NCBI RefSeq assembly: GCF_002095535.1
Contig: NZ_MLJI01000001.1
Coordinates: 1 to 64,000 of the forward strand
Length of the DNA stretch: 64,000 bases
DNA from: Pantoea cypripedii
GTDB taxonomy: Bacteria > Pseudomonadota > Gammaproteobacteria > Enterobacterales > Enterobacteriaceae
Direction of reading: 5' to 3'
Part shown: positions 26,816 through 39,021 of the stretch, piece by piece
Layout of the letters: every line of letters begins with the position of its first letter
How positions within the stretch are numbered: position 1 is the stretch's first letter
The notes under the pieces: generated by a model
Told to the model about the DNA's origin: nothing
Seen by the model: the letters and a program-made list of their open reading frames with translations, nothing else
Databases searched by the model: none
Program-made: the position numbers and the translations under genes

Positions 26816-28885
26816 ATGACCGATAAAACTTTCCTGGTGGAAATTGGCACCGAAGAGTTGCCTCCGAAAGCGCTGCGCAGCCTGGCGGAATCCTTTGCTG
26901 CGCATGTGACTGCGGAACTGGACGCTGCTGGCCTGGCGCACGGTGAAGTCAGCTGGTTTGCGGCTCCGCGTCGCCTGGCACTGAAAGTGGCCCAGCTGGC
27001 GGCGGCACAACCGGATCGCGAAGTTGAAAAACGTGGCCCGGCGATTGCGGCGGCTTTTGATGCTGACGGCAATGCCACCAAAGCGGCAGAAGGCTGGGCG
27101 CGTGGCAACGGTATCACCGTCGATCAGGCGGAGCGTCTGAACACCGATAAAGGCGAATGGCTGGTGTATCGCGCCCAGGTGAAAGGCGAAAGCGCTCAGG
27201 CGCTGCTGCCCGCCATGGTAGCGACCGCTCTGAGCAAGCTGCCGATCCCGAAACTGATGCGCTGGGGTGCCAGCGACGTGCAATTTGTGCGTCCGGTCCA
27301 CACCGTGACACTGCTGCTGGGTGCGGAGCTGATTCCGGCTACTATCCTGGGCATTCAGTCTGACCGCGTGATTCGTGGTCATCGCTTTATGGGCGAGCCG
27401 GAAATCACCCTCGACAATGCCAATCAATACCCGCAGCTGCTGCTGGAACGCGGCAAGGTGATGGCGGATTACGAAGCGCGTAAAGCCCAGATCAAAGCGG
27501 ATGCCGAAAAAGCGGCGCTGCAGCTGGGTGGCAATGCTGACCTGAGCGATAGCCTGCTGGAAGAAGTCACCTCGCTGGTGGAATGGCCGGTGGTGCTGAC
27601 CGCCACCTTCGAAGAGAAATTCCTCGCGGTTCCGGCTGAAGCGCTGGTGTACACCATGAAAGGTGACCAGAAATACTTCCCGGTTTACGCTGACGACGGC
27701 AAACTGCTGCCGAACTTCATCTTTGTTGCCAACATCGAATCCAGCGATCCGCAGCAGATCATCTCCGGTAACGAGAAGGTGGTCCGTCCGCGTCTGGCTG
27801 ATGCTGAATTCTTCTTTAACACCGACCGTAAAAAGCGTCTGGAAGATCATCTGCCGCGTCTGGAAACCGTGCTGTTCCAGAAAGAGCTGGGTACGCTGCG
27901 TGATAAAACCGACCGCATTCAGGCGCTGGCTGGCTGGATCGCCGCGCAGATCGGTGCCGATGTGAACCATGCAACCCGTGCTGGCCTGCTGTCCAAATGC
28001 GACCTGATGACCAACATGGTGTTTGAATTTACCGACACCCAGGGTGTGATGGGCATGCACTACGCGCGCCATGATGGCGAAGCGGAAGATGTGGCCGTGG
28101 CGCTGAACGAGCAGTATCAGCCGCGTTTTGCTGGTGATGATCTGCCGTCCAACCCGGTTGCCTGCGCCGTGGCGATTGCCGACAAAATGGATACCCTCGC
28201 GGGAATCTTCGGGATTGGTCAGCATCCGAAAGGCGATAAAGACCCGTTCGCACTGCGCCGTGCTGCGCTGGGCGTGCTGCGTATTATCGTCGAGAAGAAC
28301 CTGCCGCTCGATCTGCAAACCCTGACGGAAGAAGCGGTGCGCCTCTACGGCAGCAAACTGAGCAACGCTAAGGTTGTGGATGATGTGATCGACTTTATGC
28401 TGGGCCGTTTCCGTACCTGGTATCAGGAAGAAGGCCACAGCGTTGACACCATTCAGGCGGTACTGGCTCGTCGCCCGACGCGTCCGGCAGATTTCGATGC
28501 ACGTATGAAAGCGGTTTCGCACTTCCGTACTCTGGAAGCGGCGGCAACGCTGGCGGCTGCCAACAAGCGTGTTTCTAACATCCTGGCGAAATCAACCGAA
28601 ACCCTGAACGACAGCGTGCAGGCTTCGCTGTTGAAAGAGAACGAAGAGATCAAGCTGGCGACCTTCGTCACGGTGCTCAGCAGCAAGCTGCAACCGTACT
28701 TCGCAGAAGGCCGTTATCAGGATGCGTTGATCGAACTGGCGCAGCTGCGCGAAGCGGTCGATAACTTCTTCGATAAAGTGATGGTGAATGCGGATGACCA
28801 GGCAGTGCGGATTAACCGTCTGACGCTGCTGGCTCAGCTGCGCGAGCTGTTCCTGCAAGTTGCGGATATTTCGCTGTTGCAGTAA
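26816..28885 (+). CDS. glyS: Glycyl-tRNA synthetase beta subunit
   Basis: This gene encodes 689 residues (E. coli 689). It begins [20 protein letters not shown], the family hallmark, and carries an HD-like fold in the middle ([16 protein letters not shown]) and the C-terminal DALR-type tRNA-binding part. It recognises tRNA-Gly and completes the alpha2beta2 enzyme. The operon is closed by a terminator just downstream. Confidence 0.97.
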   Translation: MTDKTFLVEIGTEELPPKALRSLAESFAAHVTAELDAAGLAHGEVSWFAAPRRLALKVAQLAAAQPDREVEKRGPAIAAAFDADGNATKAAEGWARGNGITVDQAERLNTDKGEWLVYRAQVKGESAQALLPAMVATALSKLPIPKLMRWGASDVQFVRPVHTVTLLLGAELIPATILGIQSDRVIRGHRFMGEPEITLDNANQYPQLLLERGKVMADYEARKAQIKADAEKAALQLGGNADLSDSLLEEVTSLVEWPVVLTATFEEKFLAVPAEALVYTMKGDQKYFPVYADDGKLLPNFIFVANIESSDPQQIISGNEKVVRPRLADAEFFFNTDRKKRLEDHLPRLETVLFQKELGTLRDKTDRIQALAGWIAAQIGADVNHATRAGLLSKCDLMTNMVFEFTDTQGVMGMHYARHDGEAEDVAVALNEQYQPRFAGDDLPSNPVACAVAIADKMDTLAGIFGIGQHPKGDKDPFALRRAALGVLRIIVEKNLPLDLQTLTEEAVRLYGSKLSNAKVVDDVIDFMLGRFRTWYQEEGHSVDTIQAVLARRPTRPADFDARMKAVSHFRTLEAAATLAAANKRVSNILAKSTETLNDSVQASLLKENEEIKLATFVTVLSSKLQPYFAEGRYQDALIELAQLREAVDNFFDKVMVNADDQAVRINRLTLLAQLRELFLQVADISLLQ

Positions 28886-28907
28886 GGCGCATATCTGGAA
28901 AAACCAA

Positions 28908-28933
28908 GGGGCGAGCAATCGCTCCTTTTTTTT
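28908..28933 (+). terminator. glyQS terminator
   Basis: GGGGCGA (28908-28914) pairs with TCGCTCC (28919-28925), GCAA loop, one G-U pair, then eight T. Its end touches the stop of the convergent parE gene. Confidence 0.85.
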
Positions 28934-29240
28934 AAATAAAAAGATTACTGAAGGTTATCGCAGTGGCATCTTGTGTATGGTGCAGTATGCGGCCGATAAT
29001 AATTCTGGCTGGTTCAGTGCGATAGATAATAATGTGCTGACCGTAGGGCATTGAATAAACCTGCTTGCCCAATTCTGTTCGCTTACGACCTAATTCATGA
29101 ACAGCGAGTTTAAAGAGGAGTTTGTGCATATTCTGGCTGTACTGATCTGCCTGATACTCCCCAAAATTCCAATAGCTATAGAGCCAGATTTCCATCATAT
29201 CCTGATTAGCTTCCGGCATTATCTCTATCGTTCTCTTCAT
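28932..29240 (-). CDS. parE: ParE/RelE-type toxin
   Basis: This gene encodes 102 residues with the ParE/RelE fold: an N-terminal strand, PEANQDMMEIWLYSYWNFGE helix, and the C-terminal strands YSMPYGQHIIIYRTE...IIIGRILHH. ParE toxins block DNA gyrase; RelE relatives cut mRNA, and the family alone does not say which applies. The start overlaps the antitoxin end by 35 bases, which is long for such pairs. ATG 29240 is kept because the first strand would be lost from the next ATG. Confidence 0.85.
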   Translation of the reverse strand: MKRTIEIMPEANQDMMEIWLYSYWNFGEYQADQYSQNMHKLLFKLAVHELGRKRTELGKQVYSMPYGQHIIIYRTEPARIIIGRILHHTQDATAITFSNLFI

Positions 29241-29490
29241 AAATGCCCACCCTGGCTTTTACTTTCCTAAAGAAAGCGGCTTCATCAAATACCTGAGGTT
29301 CACCACTCTCAAAACCTTGTTTCACCAGTGCCCTCAGCGTTTCCAGCTTCGATTCCGCCTGTTTCTCCCGCAGCAAACGTAGTGATTCCCGCACTACCTC
29401 GCTTTGTGTACGGTAGTCACCGGATGCAACCAGTGATTCAACAAACTCGCGCAGTTCGTCACCCAAATCGATCGTCATAGTCCGTGCCAT
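29206..29490 (-). CDS. parD: ParD-type antitoxin
   Basis: This gene encodes 94 residues: a ribbon-helix-helix DNA-binding N-terminus (MTIDLGDELREFVESLVASG, YRTQSEVVRESLRLL) and an acidic C-terminal tail that wraps the toxin. It comes first in the operon. A palindrome 14 bases upstream is the likely operator for autorepression. Confidence 0.88.
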   Translation of the reverse strand: MARTMTIDLGDELREFVESLVASGDYRTQSEVVRESLRLLREKQAESKLETLRALVKQGFESGEPQVFDEAAFFRKVKARVGIYEENDRDNAGS

Positions 29491-29503
29491 AGCGGTTACC
29501 TGA

Positions 29504-29522
29504 TGTAAGAAATATTCTTACA
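29504..29522. promoter_or_regulatory. parDE operator palindrome
   Basis: TGTAAGAA and TTCTTACA form 8-bp arms around ATA just upstream of parD. Ribbon-helix-helix antitoxins usually repress from such sites. Confidence 0.6.
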
Positions 29523-29598
29523 TCCTGGCACATTTTTGTTCAACGATGAACTGGAGTTGCAGCGGGATTACAGCGGCAATTGCGAGGAGACGCGAAAA

Positions 29599-31443
29599 TC
29601 AGGTGTTAAACAGCCGCGCATCACGCAGCAGATGTTCATTACCCCGGCGGCGGGTAAAACCGCTGCGGTCAAAAAATTCCAGAATTTGCACCGCCACTTT
29701 ACGCCCGGTGCCAAGCTGGTTGCGGAAATCAGCCGCCGACGTGCTGCCGCCGTGTGCGGCACGCTGGCGAATGAGATCGGCGAAGATCTGCACCTGCGAA
29801 GTGAGGTAGTAGCGATCGCGCACGATCGCGGTGATGTGGCCGAGGCGTGCGGCTGTCAGCAGCAGGGCGCGAATCTCCTGTTCATCCTGCTGGAGGCTGG
29901 TGGCGATATCGCGTACCCAGAGCGGCTGGTCAGTAAACAGCGGGCCAACCTGCTGCCACAAGACTTCTTCCTGCGGGTTAAATCGGGGTTCGAAATGGGG
30001 TTGGTGCAGCCAGCCGTTGCGTTGCTGAATCAGCCCTTGTGCCAGCGTCTGATCAATCAGCGCCAGCACCAGTTCTGCCGGGGCATGCGGGAGGGCGATA
30101 CGGCGCAGGCGATCGTGGCCGATACCCGGTTGCTCGGGATGCTGCTGATGAAAATGGGCCAGCGCGTCGAGTAGCGTTTGCTGCCAGCGGCTGGCCTGAG
30201 CCGGGTCCATTAATGCCTGATTTAAGCGCACCGGCGCGATGGCGGTCAGCATAGCCTCCATTGCCGCTGGTGTGAGCTGACGCGCCCAGGAAAATTCACT
30301 GTAGTCAGCAGGCTGATGTGCAAGGTGGGCGCGCAGGCTGGCTTCATCATCCCTTGCCAGTGCCAGCTGTTGCAGCCAGGCCAGGTAGTCAGGATGCCGC
30401 TTGCCGCGCTTTTTGCTGTTCAGCAGAATCACCCGGCCACCCCCCAGCGTTTGCTGTGCATTGCTGTCGCGGATGATCAGGCGGTCATTGTCTGTCAACC
30501 ACAGTGGGCTAGTCAGTACCAGCTCGGCGAGCTGGTCGCTAAGTGGGGTTATGCGTCCGGTAATATGGCTGGCGGCATGATGAAGATGCACCGGCTGTGA
30601 AGCGCTATGCAGTGGCTGCAACAGTGATAACGCCACGGTCAGTCGCGTGCTGCCGTGATCCTGTTGCTGGCTCAGCAGCCAGTCACCCCGGCTGATCTGC
30701 GCTTTTTCCACTTCACCAGCAATATTCAGCGCAATGCGTTGCCCGGCCTGCGCATGGGGAACGGACTGATTTTGCGCATGCAGGGCGCGCACGCGTACCG
30801 GCTGATTGACTCCGGTCAGCCACAGGGTGTCACCGACGCTGACTTCTCCCGCCAGTGCGGTGCCGGTGACCACCAGGCCAGCCCCTTTCAGGGTAAAGGC
30901 GCGGTCAATGGCAAGGCGAAAACGCTGCCGGGGTATAAAGGGCGGTTCATGCAGCGCGATCAGATGCTGGCGTAATGCGTCGATACCCTGCCAGGTCGTG
31001 CTGCTGGTGACAAACTGCATCGCATCTGACCAACCCAATTGCTGCGTCAGCTGCGCCACCTGTTGTTGCACTTCTTCAATACGGGCCGCGTCTGCCCGAT
31101 CCGCTTTGGTCAGCGCGACGCTCAGCGCGGACTGCCCGGCCAGGCTGAGCAGCTGCAAATGTTCACGGGTTTGCGGCATCACGCCATCGTCGCAGGCCAC
31201 CACCAGCAGCGCGTGATGAATACCGCCAATCCCCGCCAGCATATTGGCGAGAAACTTTTCATGGCCCGGAACATCAATAAAACCGATCACCCGGCCATCA
31301 GGCTGCGGCCAGTAGGCGTAACCCAGGTCGATGGTCATGCCACGGCGTTGTTCTTCTGGCAGGCGGTCGGCATTGATGCCGGTCAGTGCCTGGAGCAGTG
31401 CGGTTTTGCCGTGATCGACATGTCCGGCAGTGGCGATAATCAT
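29599..31443 (-). CDS. selB: Selenocysteine-specific elongation factor SelB
   Basis: This gene encodes 614 residues, exactly the E. coli length. The N-terminal GTPase has [16 protein letters not shown] and TKAD motifs, followed by EF-Tu-like domains 2 and 3. The C-terminal part is four winged-helix domains that bind the SECIS hairpin of the mRNA. It carries Sec-tRNA to the ribosome at UGA. The start overlaps the selA stop by four bases (ATGA), so the two are translated together. Confidence 0.96.
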   Translation of the reverse strand: MIIATAGHVDHGKTALLQALTGINADRLPEEQRRGMTIDLGYAYWPQPDGRVIGFIDVPGHEKFLANMLAGIGGIHHALLVVACDDGVMPQTREHLQLLSLAGQSALSVALTKADRADAARIEEVQQQVAQLTQQLGWSDAMQFVTSSTTWQGIDALRQHLIALHEPPFIPRQRFRLAIDRAFTLKGAGLVVTGTALAGEVSVGDTLWLTGVNQPVRVRALHAQNQSVPHAQAGQRIALNIAGEVEKAQISRGDWLLSQQQDHGSTRLTVALSLLQPLHSASQPVHLHHAASHITGRITPLSDQLAELVLTSPLWLTDNDRLIIRDSNAQQTLGGGRVILLNSKKRGKRHPDYLAWLQQLALARDDEASLRAHLAHQPADYSEFSWARQLTPAAMEAMLTAIAPVRLNQALMDPAQASRWQQTLLDALAHFHQQHPEQPGIGHDRLRRIALPHAPAELVLALIDQTLAQGLIQQRNGWLHQPHFEPRFNPQEEVLWQQVGPLFTDQPLWVRDIATSLQQDEQEIRALLLTAARLGHITAIVRDRYYLTSQVQIFADLIRQRAAHGGSTSAADFRNQLGTGRKVAVQILEFFDRSGFTRRRGNEHLLRDARLFNT

Positions 31444-32819
31444 GGTACTAAGGCTCTGATAAAGGCGGATTCGTCAGTCAGACTGCGCAGGTCAAGCCAC
31501 AGTTTGCCATCCTGTAAGCGACCAATCACCGGTTGTGGCAGGGCGCGCCAGCGCTGGGCCAGCGCATTCAGGGTGCCACCCTGACCATCGCGCGGGCTGA
31601 AGGTGATGGCAAAGCTGGGCAGACGCTCAACCGGAAGCGATCCGCTGCCGATTTGTGACGAACAAGGGGCGATCGCCAGCGAAAAATCATCACAAAAGGT
31701 GTTTTCCAGCGCGGGTATTAGCCGTTCGGCCTGTTGCAGGATGTCATCTGCGGGACGGGTCAGCAGGCGTAATGTCGGCAGCGTTTCACGCAGCTTTTCC
31801 GGGTGACGGTAAAGTTGCAGCGTGGCTTCCAGCGCCGCCAACGTCATTTTATCCACGCGCAGGGCGCGTTTGAGTGGGTGCTGTTGCAGCTGCGCAATCA
31901 ACGCTTTTTTCCCGACAATAATCCCGGCCTGCGGCCCCCCCAGCAGTTTATCACCGGAAAAACTCACCAGGCTGACGCCAGCGGCAATCAGCTGCTGCGG
32001 CATCGGTTCGGCCGGCAGGCCGTAAGCGGTCATATCGATCAGTGATCCGCTGCCGAGATCGGTGATCACCGGCAGCTGGTGTTCTGCGCCCAGCGTGACC
32101 AGTTCCGCTTCGGTCACCGCATGGGTGAATCCCTGGATCTGATAGTTGCTGGTATGAACTTTCATTAACAGGCCGCTATCGTCGGTGATTGCGGCGCGAT
32201 AATCTTTCAAATGGGTGCGGTTAGTGGTGCCGACTTCCACCAGACGGCATCCTGCCTGGCGCATCACGTCAGGAATGCGGAACGCGCCACCAATTTCCAC
32301 CAGTTCACCGCGTGAGACCACCACCTCGCGCCCGGCAGCCAGAGCGGAGAGCATCAGCAGTACCGCCGCCGCGTTGTTGTTGACGATGCAGGCATCTTCC
32401 GCGCCGGTCAGTTCGCACAGCAGGGCGGCCACGGCGCGATCGCGATGGCCGCGAGCGGCATCATCCAGCGCATATTCCAGCGTCACCGGCTGACGCAGGC
32501 AGGCAGTGACGGCATTGATGGCGGTTTCGCTCAATTGGGCGCGGCCCAGATTGGTGTGTAATACGGTGCCGGTCAGATTGAATACCGGACGGAGCGCGCT
32601 CTGGCGCTGCTGTCGGGTTCGGCGCAACGCTTCATCCGGCCAGTTAGCATGCCAGTCGGGCAAAGCCTGATGCTGCTGGATGTGTGCGCGGGCTTCCTGT
32701 TGCATGGCGCGTAGCTGACGTGTGGCAAAAGCCGTACCTGCATCATCAATCAGCGCCTGCAACGCAGGATCGCGCAGCAGGCTATCAATAGCAGGCAGCT
32801 GGCTAAACAATGTTTTCAT
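31440..32819 (-). CDS. selA: L-seryl-tRNA(Sec) selenium transferase SelA
   Basis: This gene encodes 459 residues (E. coli 463), PLP-dependent. It converts Ser-tRNA-Sec to Sec-tRNA-Sec with selenophosphate. The PLP lysine lies in [17 protein letters not shown] 32819 ([15 protein letters not shown]) is chosen by similarity; the frame runs 48 codons further into yibF without coding character and the ribosome site is weak. It sits 11 bases after yibF. Confidence 0.95.
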   Translation of the reverse strand: MKTLFSQLPAIDSLLRDPALQALIDDAGTAFATRQLRAMQQEARAHIQQHQALPDWHANWPDEALRRTRQQRQSALRPVFNLTGTVLHTNLGRAQLSETAINAVTACLRQPVTLEYALDDAARGHRDRAVAALLCELTGAEDACIVNNNAAAVLLMLSALAAGREVVVSRGELVEIGGAFRIPDVMRQAGCRLVEVGTTNRTHLKDYRAAITDDSGLLMKVHTSNYQIQGFTHAVTEAELVTLGAEHQLPVITDLGSGSLIDMTAYGLPAEPMPQQLIAAGVSLVSFSGDKLLGGPQAGIIVGKKALIAQLQQHPLKRALRVDKMTLAALEATLQLYRHPEKLRETLPTLRLLTRPADDILQQAERLIPALENTFCDDFSLAIAPCSSQIGSGSLPVERLPSFAITFSPRDGQGGTLNALAQRWRALPQPVIGRLQDGKLWLDLRSLTDESAFIRALVP

Positions 32820-32830
32820 CGGGCAAACTT

Positions 32831-33442
32831 TTAGCTGGTGGGCGGGACGGTGCGGGCAAAACTTTCCCGCTGGAACAGGTTCTCCGCCAGTTTGATTAAT
32901 GCCGGGCGATTTACACACCAGTTTGGCACCACGCGACGAAAATTCAGGTAGCCAATCATGCAACCGGTGGCGATATCCGCCAGATTGAGGGTGTCGCTAT
33001 GCAGCAGGTCACGTTGTGCGGCAGCGGTTTCCAGTGCATCAAGACCGCGCAGGATTTTTTCCCGATTGCGCAGCAACACCTCGGCGGATTGCTGATCGCC
33101 AGGACGCATTTTTTCACGCACGATCACCAGCGCCGCATCGTTTACGCCATCGGCCAGTTTTTCCAGCTGACGGATTTGCAACGCGCGCAGCGGATCTTTG
33201 GGCAGCAGCGCCGGGGCATCTCCGCGCAGTTCGATGGCTTCGGCGATCAGTGAAGAATCAAACCAGGTCAGATGGTTGTCATCCACCAATGCCGGGACTT
33301 TGCCCAGCGGATTGTAATGCGGTACATGGCTGTCGGCATTCCACGGTGATTCATTGACGAATTCAAAGACGATGCCTTTTTCCAGCAGGATCACCGAAAT
33401 TTTCCGTACAAAAGGACTGGTGTAGCTGCCTATCAGTTTCAT
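32831..33442 (-). CDS. yibF: Glutathione S-transferase-like protein YibF
   Basis: This gene encodes 203 residues (E. coli YibF 202). An N-terminal thioredoxin-like domain ([21 protein letters not shown]) and a helical C-terminal domain form the GST fold. The substrate is unknown. In E. coli yibF also precedes selA, so the linkage is conserved; a role in selenium or redox chemistry is possible but unproven. Confidence 0.92.
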   Translation of the reverse strand: MKLIGSYTSPFVRKISVILLEKGIVFEFVNESPWNADSHVPHYNPLGKVPALVDDNHLTWFDSSLIAEAIELRGDAPALLPKDPLRALQIRQLEKLADGVNDAALVIVREKMRPGDQQSAEVLLRNREKILRGLDALETAAAQRDLLHSDTLNLADIATGCMIGYLNFRRVVPNWCVNRPALIKLAENLFQRESFARTVPPTS

Positions 33443-33492
33443 CGAACGCCTCCGTGGTTGTCGCGGTACGCAGAAAGAGTAATGGCGAAGGC

Positions 33493-34422
33493 TTACCCTT
33501 CGCCTGGAAACAGAAACGGATTCAGGCTACTGCGCGCAAAACCTTCCTGCTCCATACGCGCATCCAGCACCAGAGAAGCGAGGTCATCGGCCACCGGTTC
33601 TACGGCGGGGTCCTTCTCCTGATACAACATCTTCAGGTAAGTCCCACAATCGCCACAACTTTCGGCTTTGACCGCTGCCATCTCGCTATCCAGCGACCAG
33701 TAATGCAAATCCCTTGTCTGTTCGCAATTAGAACATTTACTGCGTACCACATACCATTCGCTTTCGCACAGATTGCAATGCAGATAACGTAATCCCTGCT
33801 GTCCGACATCCATATGCACCACACTTGCCACCGGCACGCTGGCGCAAACCGGGCAGAACTGACGATGCTCGCCATATTCGGCACGGGCTTTGCCCGGGAT
33901 CAGCGCCGCCATCTGTGCCCAGTAAATGGACAATGCCGCCCAGATAAACGGCGACTTGTCGTTACTGACCTGCGCAAAGTTGCCTTCCAGCAACGCGGTA
34001 GCGAGGGTTTCCAGCTCGGTCGCGGAGGCTTTCTCCAGATTTTCCAGCACTGCCAGCGCCTGGCCACTCATCTCCGGTTTCAGCTCAGCGATTAATGAAT
34101 GCAGCAGCCGCTGCCAGTGGGCATCGCGTGGGTAGGTGTGAATATCCAGCGGCGGGATGCCCTGCTCGGCGCATTGCTCCAGCCGCGCGCGTAAATCGAT
34201 CTGCAACGGATGGTCGTACAGCACGATTTCCTGCGCCTGGGCGATTACGGCGGCAAAGCGCAGATAATCGCCGAGCGGATTTTTCGCCGCCAGATCGCGC
34301 AAACGGGCTGCCCGACGGCTATATAAATTTTTCAGCCGGGGGAAAAGTAACGGCGGAATTTTATCCGCCGTGTTCTTATCGCTTTTCTCCAGCTGGTCCT
34401 GCGGGATAATGCGAATACTCAT
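33493..34422 (-). CDS. fdhE: Formate dehydrogenase accessory protein FdhE
   Basis: This gene encodes 309 residues, as in E. coli. Rubredoxin-like CxxC pairs are visible (CPVCAS, CNLC, CSNC, CGDC) that bind iron. FdhE is needed for activity of the membrane formate dehydrogenases FDH-N and FDH-O. ATG 34422 overlaps the fdoI stop by one base (TGATG); the frame continues upstream into fdoI. It ends the fdoGHI-fdhE operon. Confidence 0.95.
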   Translation of the reverse strand: MSIRIIPQDQLEKSDKNTADKIPPLLFPRLKNLYSRRAARLRDLAAKNPLGDYLRFAAVIAQAQEIVLYDHPLQIDLRARLEQCAEQGIPPLDIHTYPRDAHWQRLLHSLIAELKPEMSGQALAVLENLEKASATELETLATALLEGNFAQVSNDKSPFIWAALSIYWAQMAALIPGKARAEYGEHRQFCPVCASVPVASVVHMDVGQQGLRYLHCNLCESEWYVVRSKCSNCEQTRDLHYWSLDSEMAAVKAESCGDCGTYLKMLYQEKDPAVEPVADDLASLVLDARMEQEGFARSSLNPFLFPGEG

Positions 34423-35066
34423 CAGGGGCGTTTTTCCTGTTGTGTTTGGCGTTGGCGCTGCTCGCGATACCAGCGTGGGTGATGTTTCTTCGCCCACGCG
34501 GCAGGGACCCAGCCTTCAACCATCGCGGTGATGGTGCCTTTGACCCACAGGGCGGCGTAAATATGCACCATAATCACGATAATCAGCGCCACGGCTGAGA
34601 CCGAATGCACCACCAGCGCGGCGCGAATCAACGGAATGGAGAAGGCTCCGGCGAAGTACGGTCGCCAAATCACAATTCCACTCGCCAGCAGCATGACTAA
34701 GCTGATGATAGCAGCCCAGAACACACACTTCTGCCCGAAGTTGTATTTGCCGGTATCGCCGACCTCCTCATTACGCGCGATTTTATGGATATTTTTCGCC
34801 CATATCAGGTCGTCACGGGTGATCAGGTTATGTCGCCAGTAACGTAAAAACATGATGAGAAAGGCGGCAAACATCACTACGCCAACAAAAGGATGCAGAA
34901 TCCGCGCCAGTTGTGGTGTGCCCAGCACGTGCATCAGCCAGTTGAACGACGGGAAGAAGAAACCCAGTCCGCTCAGGGCGGCAAAGACAAAGCAAAACGC
35001 CACAATCCAGTGATTGATGCGTTCGGGTGCGCTGTAGCGCACCAGGCGATCGCGCTTTTTCATCAT
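34422..35066 (-). CDS. fdoI: Formate dehydrogenase-O cytochrome b556 subunit
   Basis: This gene encodes 214 residues (213 if the second ATG, 35063, is used; E. coli 211). Four membrane helices carry His residues for two b hemes, for example [10 protein letters not shown] near residue 18 and [12 protein letters not shown] near 150. It anchors the complex and passes electrons to quinone. Its start overlaps the fdoH stop. Confidence 0.95.
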   Translation of the reverse strand: MMKKRDRLVRYSAPERINHWIVAFCFVFAALSGLGFFFPSFNWLMHVLGTPQLARILHPFVGVVMFAAFLIMFLRYWRHNLITRDDLIWAKNIHKIARNEEVGDTGKYNFGQKCVFWAAIISLVMLLASGIVIWRPYFAGAFSIPLIRAALVVHSVSAVALIIVIMVHIYAALWVKGTITAMVEGWVPAAWAKKHHPRWYREQRQRQTQQEKRP

Positions 35067-35962
35067 TTGCGCTCCTCTTTATCGTCATGCAGGTTGTCGT
35101 CTTCGTCGTCCACCCGGTTCGGCCCGATGCCGACGTAGTGGAACACCGCCGCCGCGAAGGTGGCGGCAAAACCGACCGCCGCCAGCGGTTTCCAGATGCC
35201 TTTCCAGAAGGTGACAGCGGGGCTGATGCTCGGGTTTTCCGGCAGGCCGTGATACAGCTGCGGCTTGTTGGCGTGGTGCAGCACATACATCACATGCGTA
35301 CCGCCCACCCCGGCGGGATCGTACAAACCGGCATGGTCGTAGCCGCGCGTTTTCAGTTCCTCCACACGTTCCCCGGCGAGGGTTTGCATATCGGCTTTGC
35401 TGCCGAAATGAATCGCCCCGGTCGGACAGGTTTTCACGCAGGCCGGTTCCTGGCCGACGGTGACACGATCGACGCATAGCGTGCATTTATACACGCGGTT
35501 GTCGTCTTTATTGAGACGCGGCACGTCGAACGGACAACCGGCGATGCAGTAACCACAGCCGATGCACTGCTCGGACTGAAAATCGACAATGCCGTTGGCG
35601 TACTGAATGATCGCCCCTTCCGAAGGACAGGCTTTCAGGCAGCCAGGATCGGCGCAGTGCATGCAGCCATCTTTGCGGATCAGCCACTCCAGTTTGCCGT
35701 TTTCCTCGACTTCGGAAAAACGCATCACCGTCCAGGATTTGGCGGTCAAATCCGCCGGGTTGTCGTACACCCCGACGTTATGACCGACTTCATCACGGAT
35801 GTCGTTCCACTCCGAACAGGCCACCTGGCAGGCTTTGCAGCCGATGCAGGTGGTGACGTCAATCAGCTTCGCCACCTCCTGCTGATGGTTGCGCGCCTGC
35901 GGCGGTGGCGTAACGCCGTTGGTGGCGGAGCGGCGGATAATGTCTTGCGATTGATAAGCCAT
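35063..35962 (-). CDS. fdoH: Formate dehydrogenase-O iron-sulfur subunit
   Basis: This gene encodes 299 residues (E. coli 300). Four [4Fe-4S] motifs are visible, such as [42 protein letters not shown] and CTLCVDRV...CVKTCP. One C-terminal membrane helix ([18 protein letters not shown]) anchors it to the inner membrane. It conducts electrons from FdoG to FdoI. Confidence 0.96.
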   Translation of the reverse strand: MAYQSQDIIRRSATNGVTPPPQARNHQQEVAKLIDVTTCIGCKACQVACSEWNDIRDEVGHNVGVYDNPADLTAKSWTVMRFSEVEENGKLEWLIRKDGCMHCADPGCLKACPSEGAIIQYANGIVDFQSEQCIGCGYCIAGCPFDVPRLNKDDNRVYKCTLCVDRVTVGQEPACVKTCPTGAIHFGSKADMQTLAGERVEELKTRGYDHAGLYDPAGVGGTHVMYVLHHANKPQLYHGLPENPSISPAVTFWKGIWKPLAAVGFAATFAAAVFHYVGIGPNRVDDEDDNLHDDKEERK

Positions 35963-35973
35963 ATTCGTTCTCC

Positions 35974-38900
35974 TTACACCTTCTCGACGTTAACGAGGAA
36001 TGCCTTAAATTCCGGCGTTTGCGTATTGGCGTCGCCGACAAACGGCGTCAGGGTATTGGCGATAAAACCTTTCTTCGCTACGCCCTGATAACCCCAGTGA
36101 ATCGGGATGCCGATGGTATTCACGGTTTTGCCATCCACCTGTAACGGACGCAGACGTTTGGTGACCACCGCTTTGGCTTTGATATAGCCGCGATTTGAGC
36201 TGACCTTCACCGTGTCGCCCTGAGCAATGCCCAGCTTGTTCGCCAGCACTTCGCCAATCTCCACGAACTGTTCCGGCTGTGCGATGGCGTTGAGCCGTGC
36301 GTGTTTGGTCCAGAAGTGGAAATGCTCGGTGAGACGATAGGTGGTGCCGACATACGGGAACTGTTCGGCTTTGCCCATCGCCGCCAGATCGTCCTTAAAC
36401 ACGCGCGCCGCCGGGTTCGATACCACGTTGGGGTGCAGCGGGTTGGTGCCGATCGGCGTTTCAAACGGCTCGTAATGTTCCGGGAACGGACCTTCCGCCA
36501 TTTTGTCGAGCGCGAACAGATGGCCCATACCATCGGGCTGCATGATGAATGGCCCGACATTGCTGCCAGGTGCGGCGGCGCTGTAGTCCGGGATATCCAT
36601 ACCGGCCCATTTGCTGCCATCCCACTTCAGCAACTGACGTTTGGCATCCCACGGATTGCCCTGCGGATCGGCGGAAGCGCGGTTATACAGGATGCGGCGA
36701 TTGAGCGGCCATGCCCAGCTCCAGTTCAGCGTGTTGCCGAGGCCGGATGGATCGGCGTTGTCGCGCCGCGCCATCTGGTTACCCTCTGGCGTCCAGCTAC
36801 CGGCGAAAATCCAGCAGCCGCTGCTGGTGCTGCCGTCATCTTTCAGATGGGCAAAGGTACTGAGCTGCTGGCCTTTTTTCACCAGCAGGGTGCCTTTGTC
36901 ATCAACGATATCCGCCAGCGCCTTGCCGTTGCTCTCCATCGCCACCTCTTCCGACGCCGGGTTATCTGGCGTCAGGTAGTTCCAGGTCATGTTCAGCACC
37001 GGCTCCGGCGCAGCACCGCCTTCGTGCGCATACATTTCACGCAGCCGCAGGTAGATGCCCGCCAGGATTTCGCCATCGTTGCGCGATTCACCCGGACCGT
37101 CCTGGCCTTTCCAGTGCCACTGCAACCAGCGGCCGGAGTTCACGATCGAGCCGTTCTCCTCGGCAAAGCAGGTGGAGGGCAGGCGGAACACCTCGGTCTG
37201 AATCTGCGCCGGATCGACGTCGTTAAATTCGCCGTGATTCTGCCAGAAGGTCGAAGTTTCGGTGTTGAGCGGGTCGATGGTGACGAGGAACTTCAGCTTC
37301 GACAGCGAAGCAATCACTTTGCGCTTGTTCGGGAACGAGGCCACCGGGTTGAAGCCCTGGCACAGATACCCGTTCACTTTCCCCTGTGACATCATTTCGA
37401 AGTATTGCAGTACGTCGTAGCCTTTGTCCCACTTCGGCAACCAGTCAAAGCCCCAGCTGTTCTCCGCCTGCGCTTTGTCGCCAAAGAAGGCTTTCATCAT
37501 GCTCACGAAGAATTTCGGGTAGTTGCTCCAGTAGTTCACCTGGCCCGGCAGCGCGGCTTTCGGCGTGTTGGCGGTGAGATAGGTTTGCAGATCGGTCTGC
37601 TTCTCAGAAGGCAGCGTCATATAACCTGGCAGGCTTTGCGACAGCAGGCCGAGGTCGGTCAGTCCCTGGATATTGGAGTGACCACGCAGCGCATTCACGC
37701 CACCGCCCGCCATCCCCATATTGCCGAGCAACAGCTGAATCATCGCCATGGTGCGGATGTTCTGCGCGCCAATCGAGTGCTGGGTCCAGCCGAGGGCATA
37801 CAGGAAGGAAGTGGTGCGATCTTTTGCACTGGTCTCGCCAATCAGCTCGCAGACGTGCAGAAAATCGGCCTTTGGCGTGCCGCAGATGCGCTCAACAATT
37901 TCTGGTGTGTAGCGGCTGACATGCTGCTTCAGCAGGTTCCAGACACAGCGCGGGTGGCTCAGGCTGTCGTCGCGTTTGGCGAAGCCATCCTCACCCAGCT
38001 CGTAGTTCCAGCTGGTTTTGTCGTATTTGCGGTTTTCAGCGTCGTAGCCGCTGAACAGACCCTCTTCGAAGGTAAAATCTTCGCGCACGATCAGGCTGGC
38101 GTTGGTGTACGCCTGCACATATTCATGCTGGATTTTGTCGTTTTCCATCAGCCAGCGCAGCACGCCCGACAGGAAAGCAATGTCGGAGCCGGAACGAATT
38201 GGCGTATAGAAATCCGCCACCGATGCGGTGCGCGTAAAGCGCGGATCGATGACAATCAGTTTGGCTTTGTTGAAGATTTTGGCTTCCATCGCCCAGCGGA
38301 AACCGACGGGATGCGCTTCAGCCGCATTACCGCCCATCACCACGATCAGGTTGGCATTACGGATGTCGACCCAGTGGTTGGTCATCGCACCGCGACCAAA
38401 TGTTGGAGCAAGACTTGCTACCGTTGGTCCGTGTCAGACGCGTGCCTGGTTGTCGACCGCCAGCATACCGAGCGATCGGGTCATTTTCTGGGTGAGATAG
38501 CCGGTTTCATTGCTGGACGCCGAGGCGCACAACATACCGGTGGTGAGCCAGCGGTTCACGGTCGCGCCAGCGGCGTTTTGCGCCTCAAAATGGGCGTCAC
38601 GGTCCGCTTTCATCAGCTTCGCAATGCGATCAAAGGCATCGTCCCAGCTGATGCGCTGCCATTTATCCGAACCTGGCGCGCGATATTCCGGGTAGTGCAG
38701 GCGGCTGTCGCTATGGACGAAATCCAGCAGGCCAGCGCCTTTCGGGCACAAGGCTCCGCGGCTGACCGGATGATCCGGGTCCCCTTCAATGTGGAAGATG
38801 GTTTCATTGGCGTTTCTTGCGCCATCGCCGAGGCTGTACATTAACAGGCCACAGCCGACTGAGCAGTAAGTGCAGGTGTTACGGGTTTCGCGGGCGCGCA

Positions 38901-39021
38901 ACAACTTGTATTGCCGCGTTTCCGCCAGCGCTATCTCTGGCGTAAAGCCGAGGAGTGCTGCCGTTGTCCCTGCCATACCGCCCGCGCAGATTTTGAAGAA
39001 TTTTCTTCTGCTGACGTTCAT
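35974..39021 (-). CDS. fdoG: Formate dehydrogenase-O major subunit, selenocysteine-containing
   Basis: The gene reads 1,015 codons from ATG 39021 with an in-frame TGA at 38434-38436 that is codon 196, the same residue number as the active-site selenocysteine in the E. coli enzymes. Flanking residues [18 protein letters not shown] confirm it. The N-terminus has a Tat signal (SRRKFF) and a [4Fe-4S] site (CTYCSVGCG). The protein binds molybdenum bis-MGD and oxidises formate in the periplasm. AAGGA lies seven bases before ATG 39021. Automated tools may split it into two genes. The order with fdoH, fdoI, fdhE and fdhD supports FDH-O rather than FDH-N. Confidence 0.96.
38395..38436 (-). promoter_or_regulatory. 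SECIS element of fdoG
   Basis: Directly after the UGA and CACGG, an outer ACCAA/TTTGGT pair (38428 to 38395) encloses AGCAA-GTC-TTGCT, a hairpin with a GU-containing tip. This is the shape and distance of the E. coli fdnG/fdhF SECIS, the mRNA site bound by SelB. Confidence 0.9.

Noticed and set aside
26123..28522. Long minus-strand open frame of about 800 codons opposite glyQ/glyS
   Set aside because: It is the reverse strand of highly conserved GC-rich genes, lacks any family pattern, and exists because of codon bias.
29536..30174. Plus-strand open frame opposite the selB 3' half
   Set aside because: It lies on the antisense strand of a well-recognised gene and has no domain.
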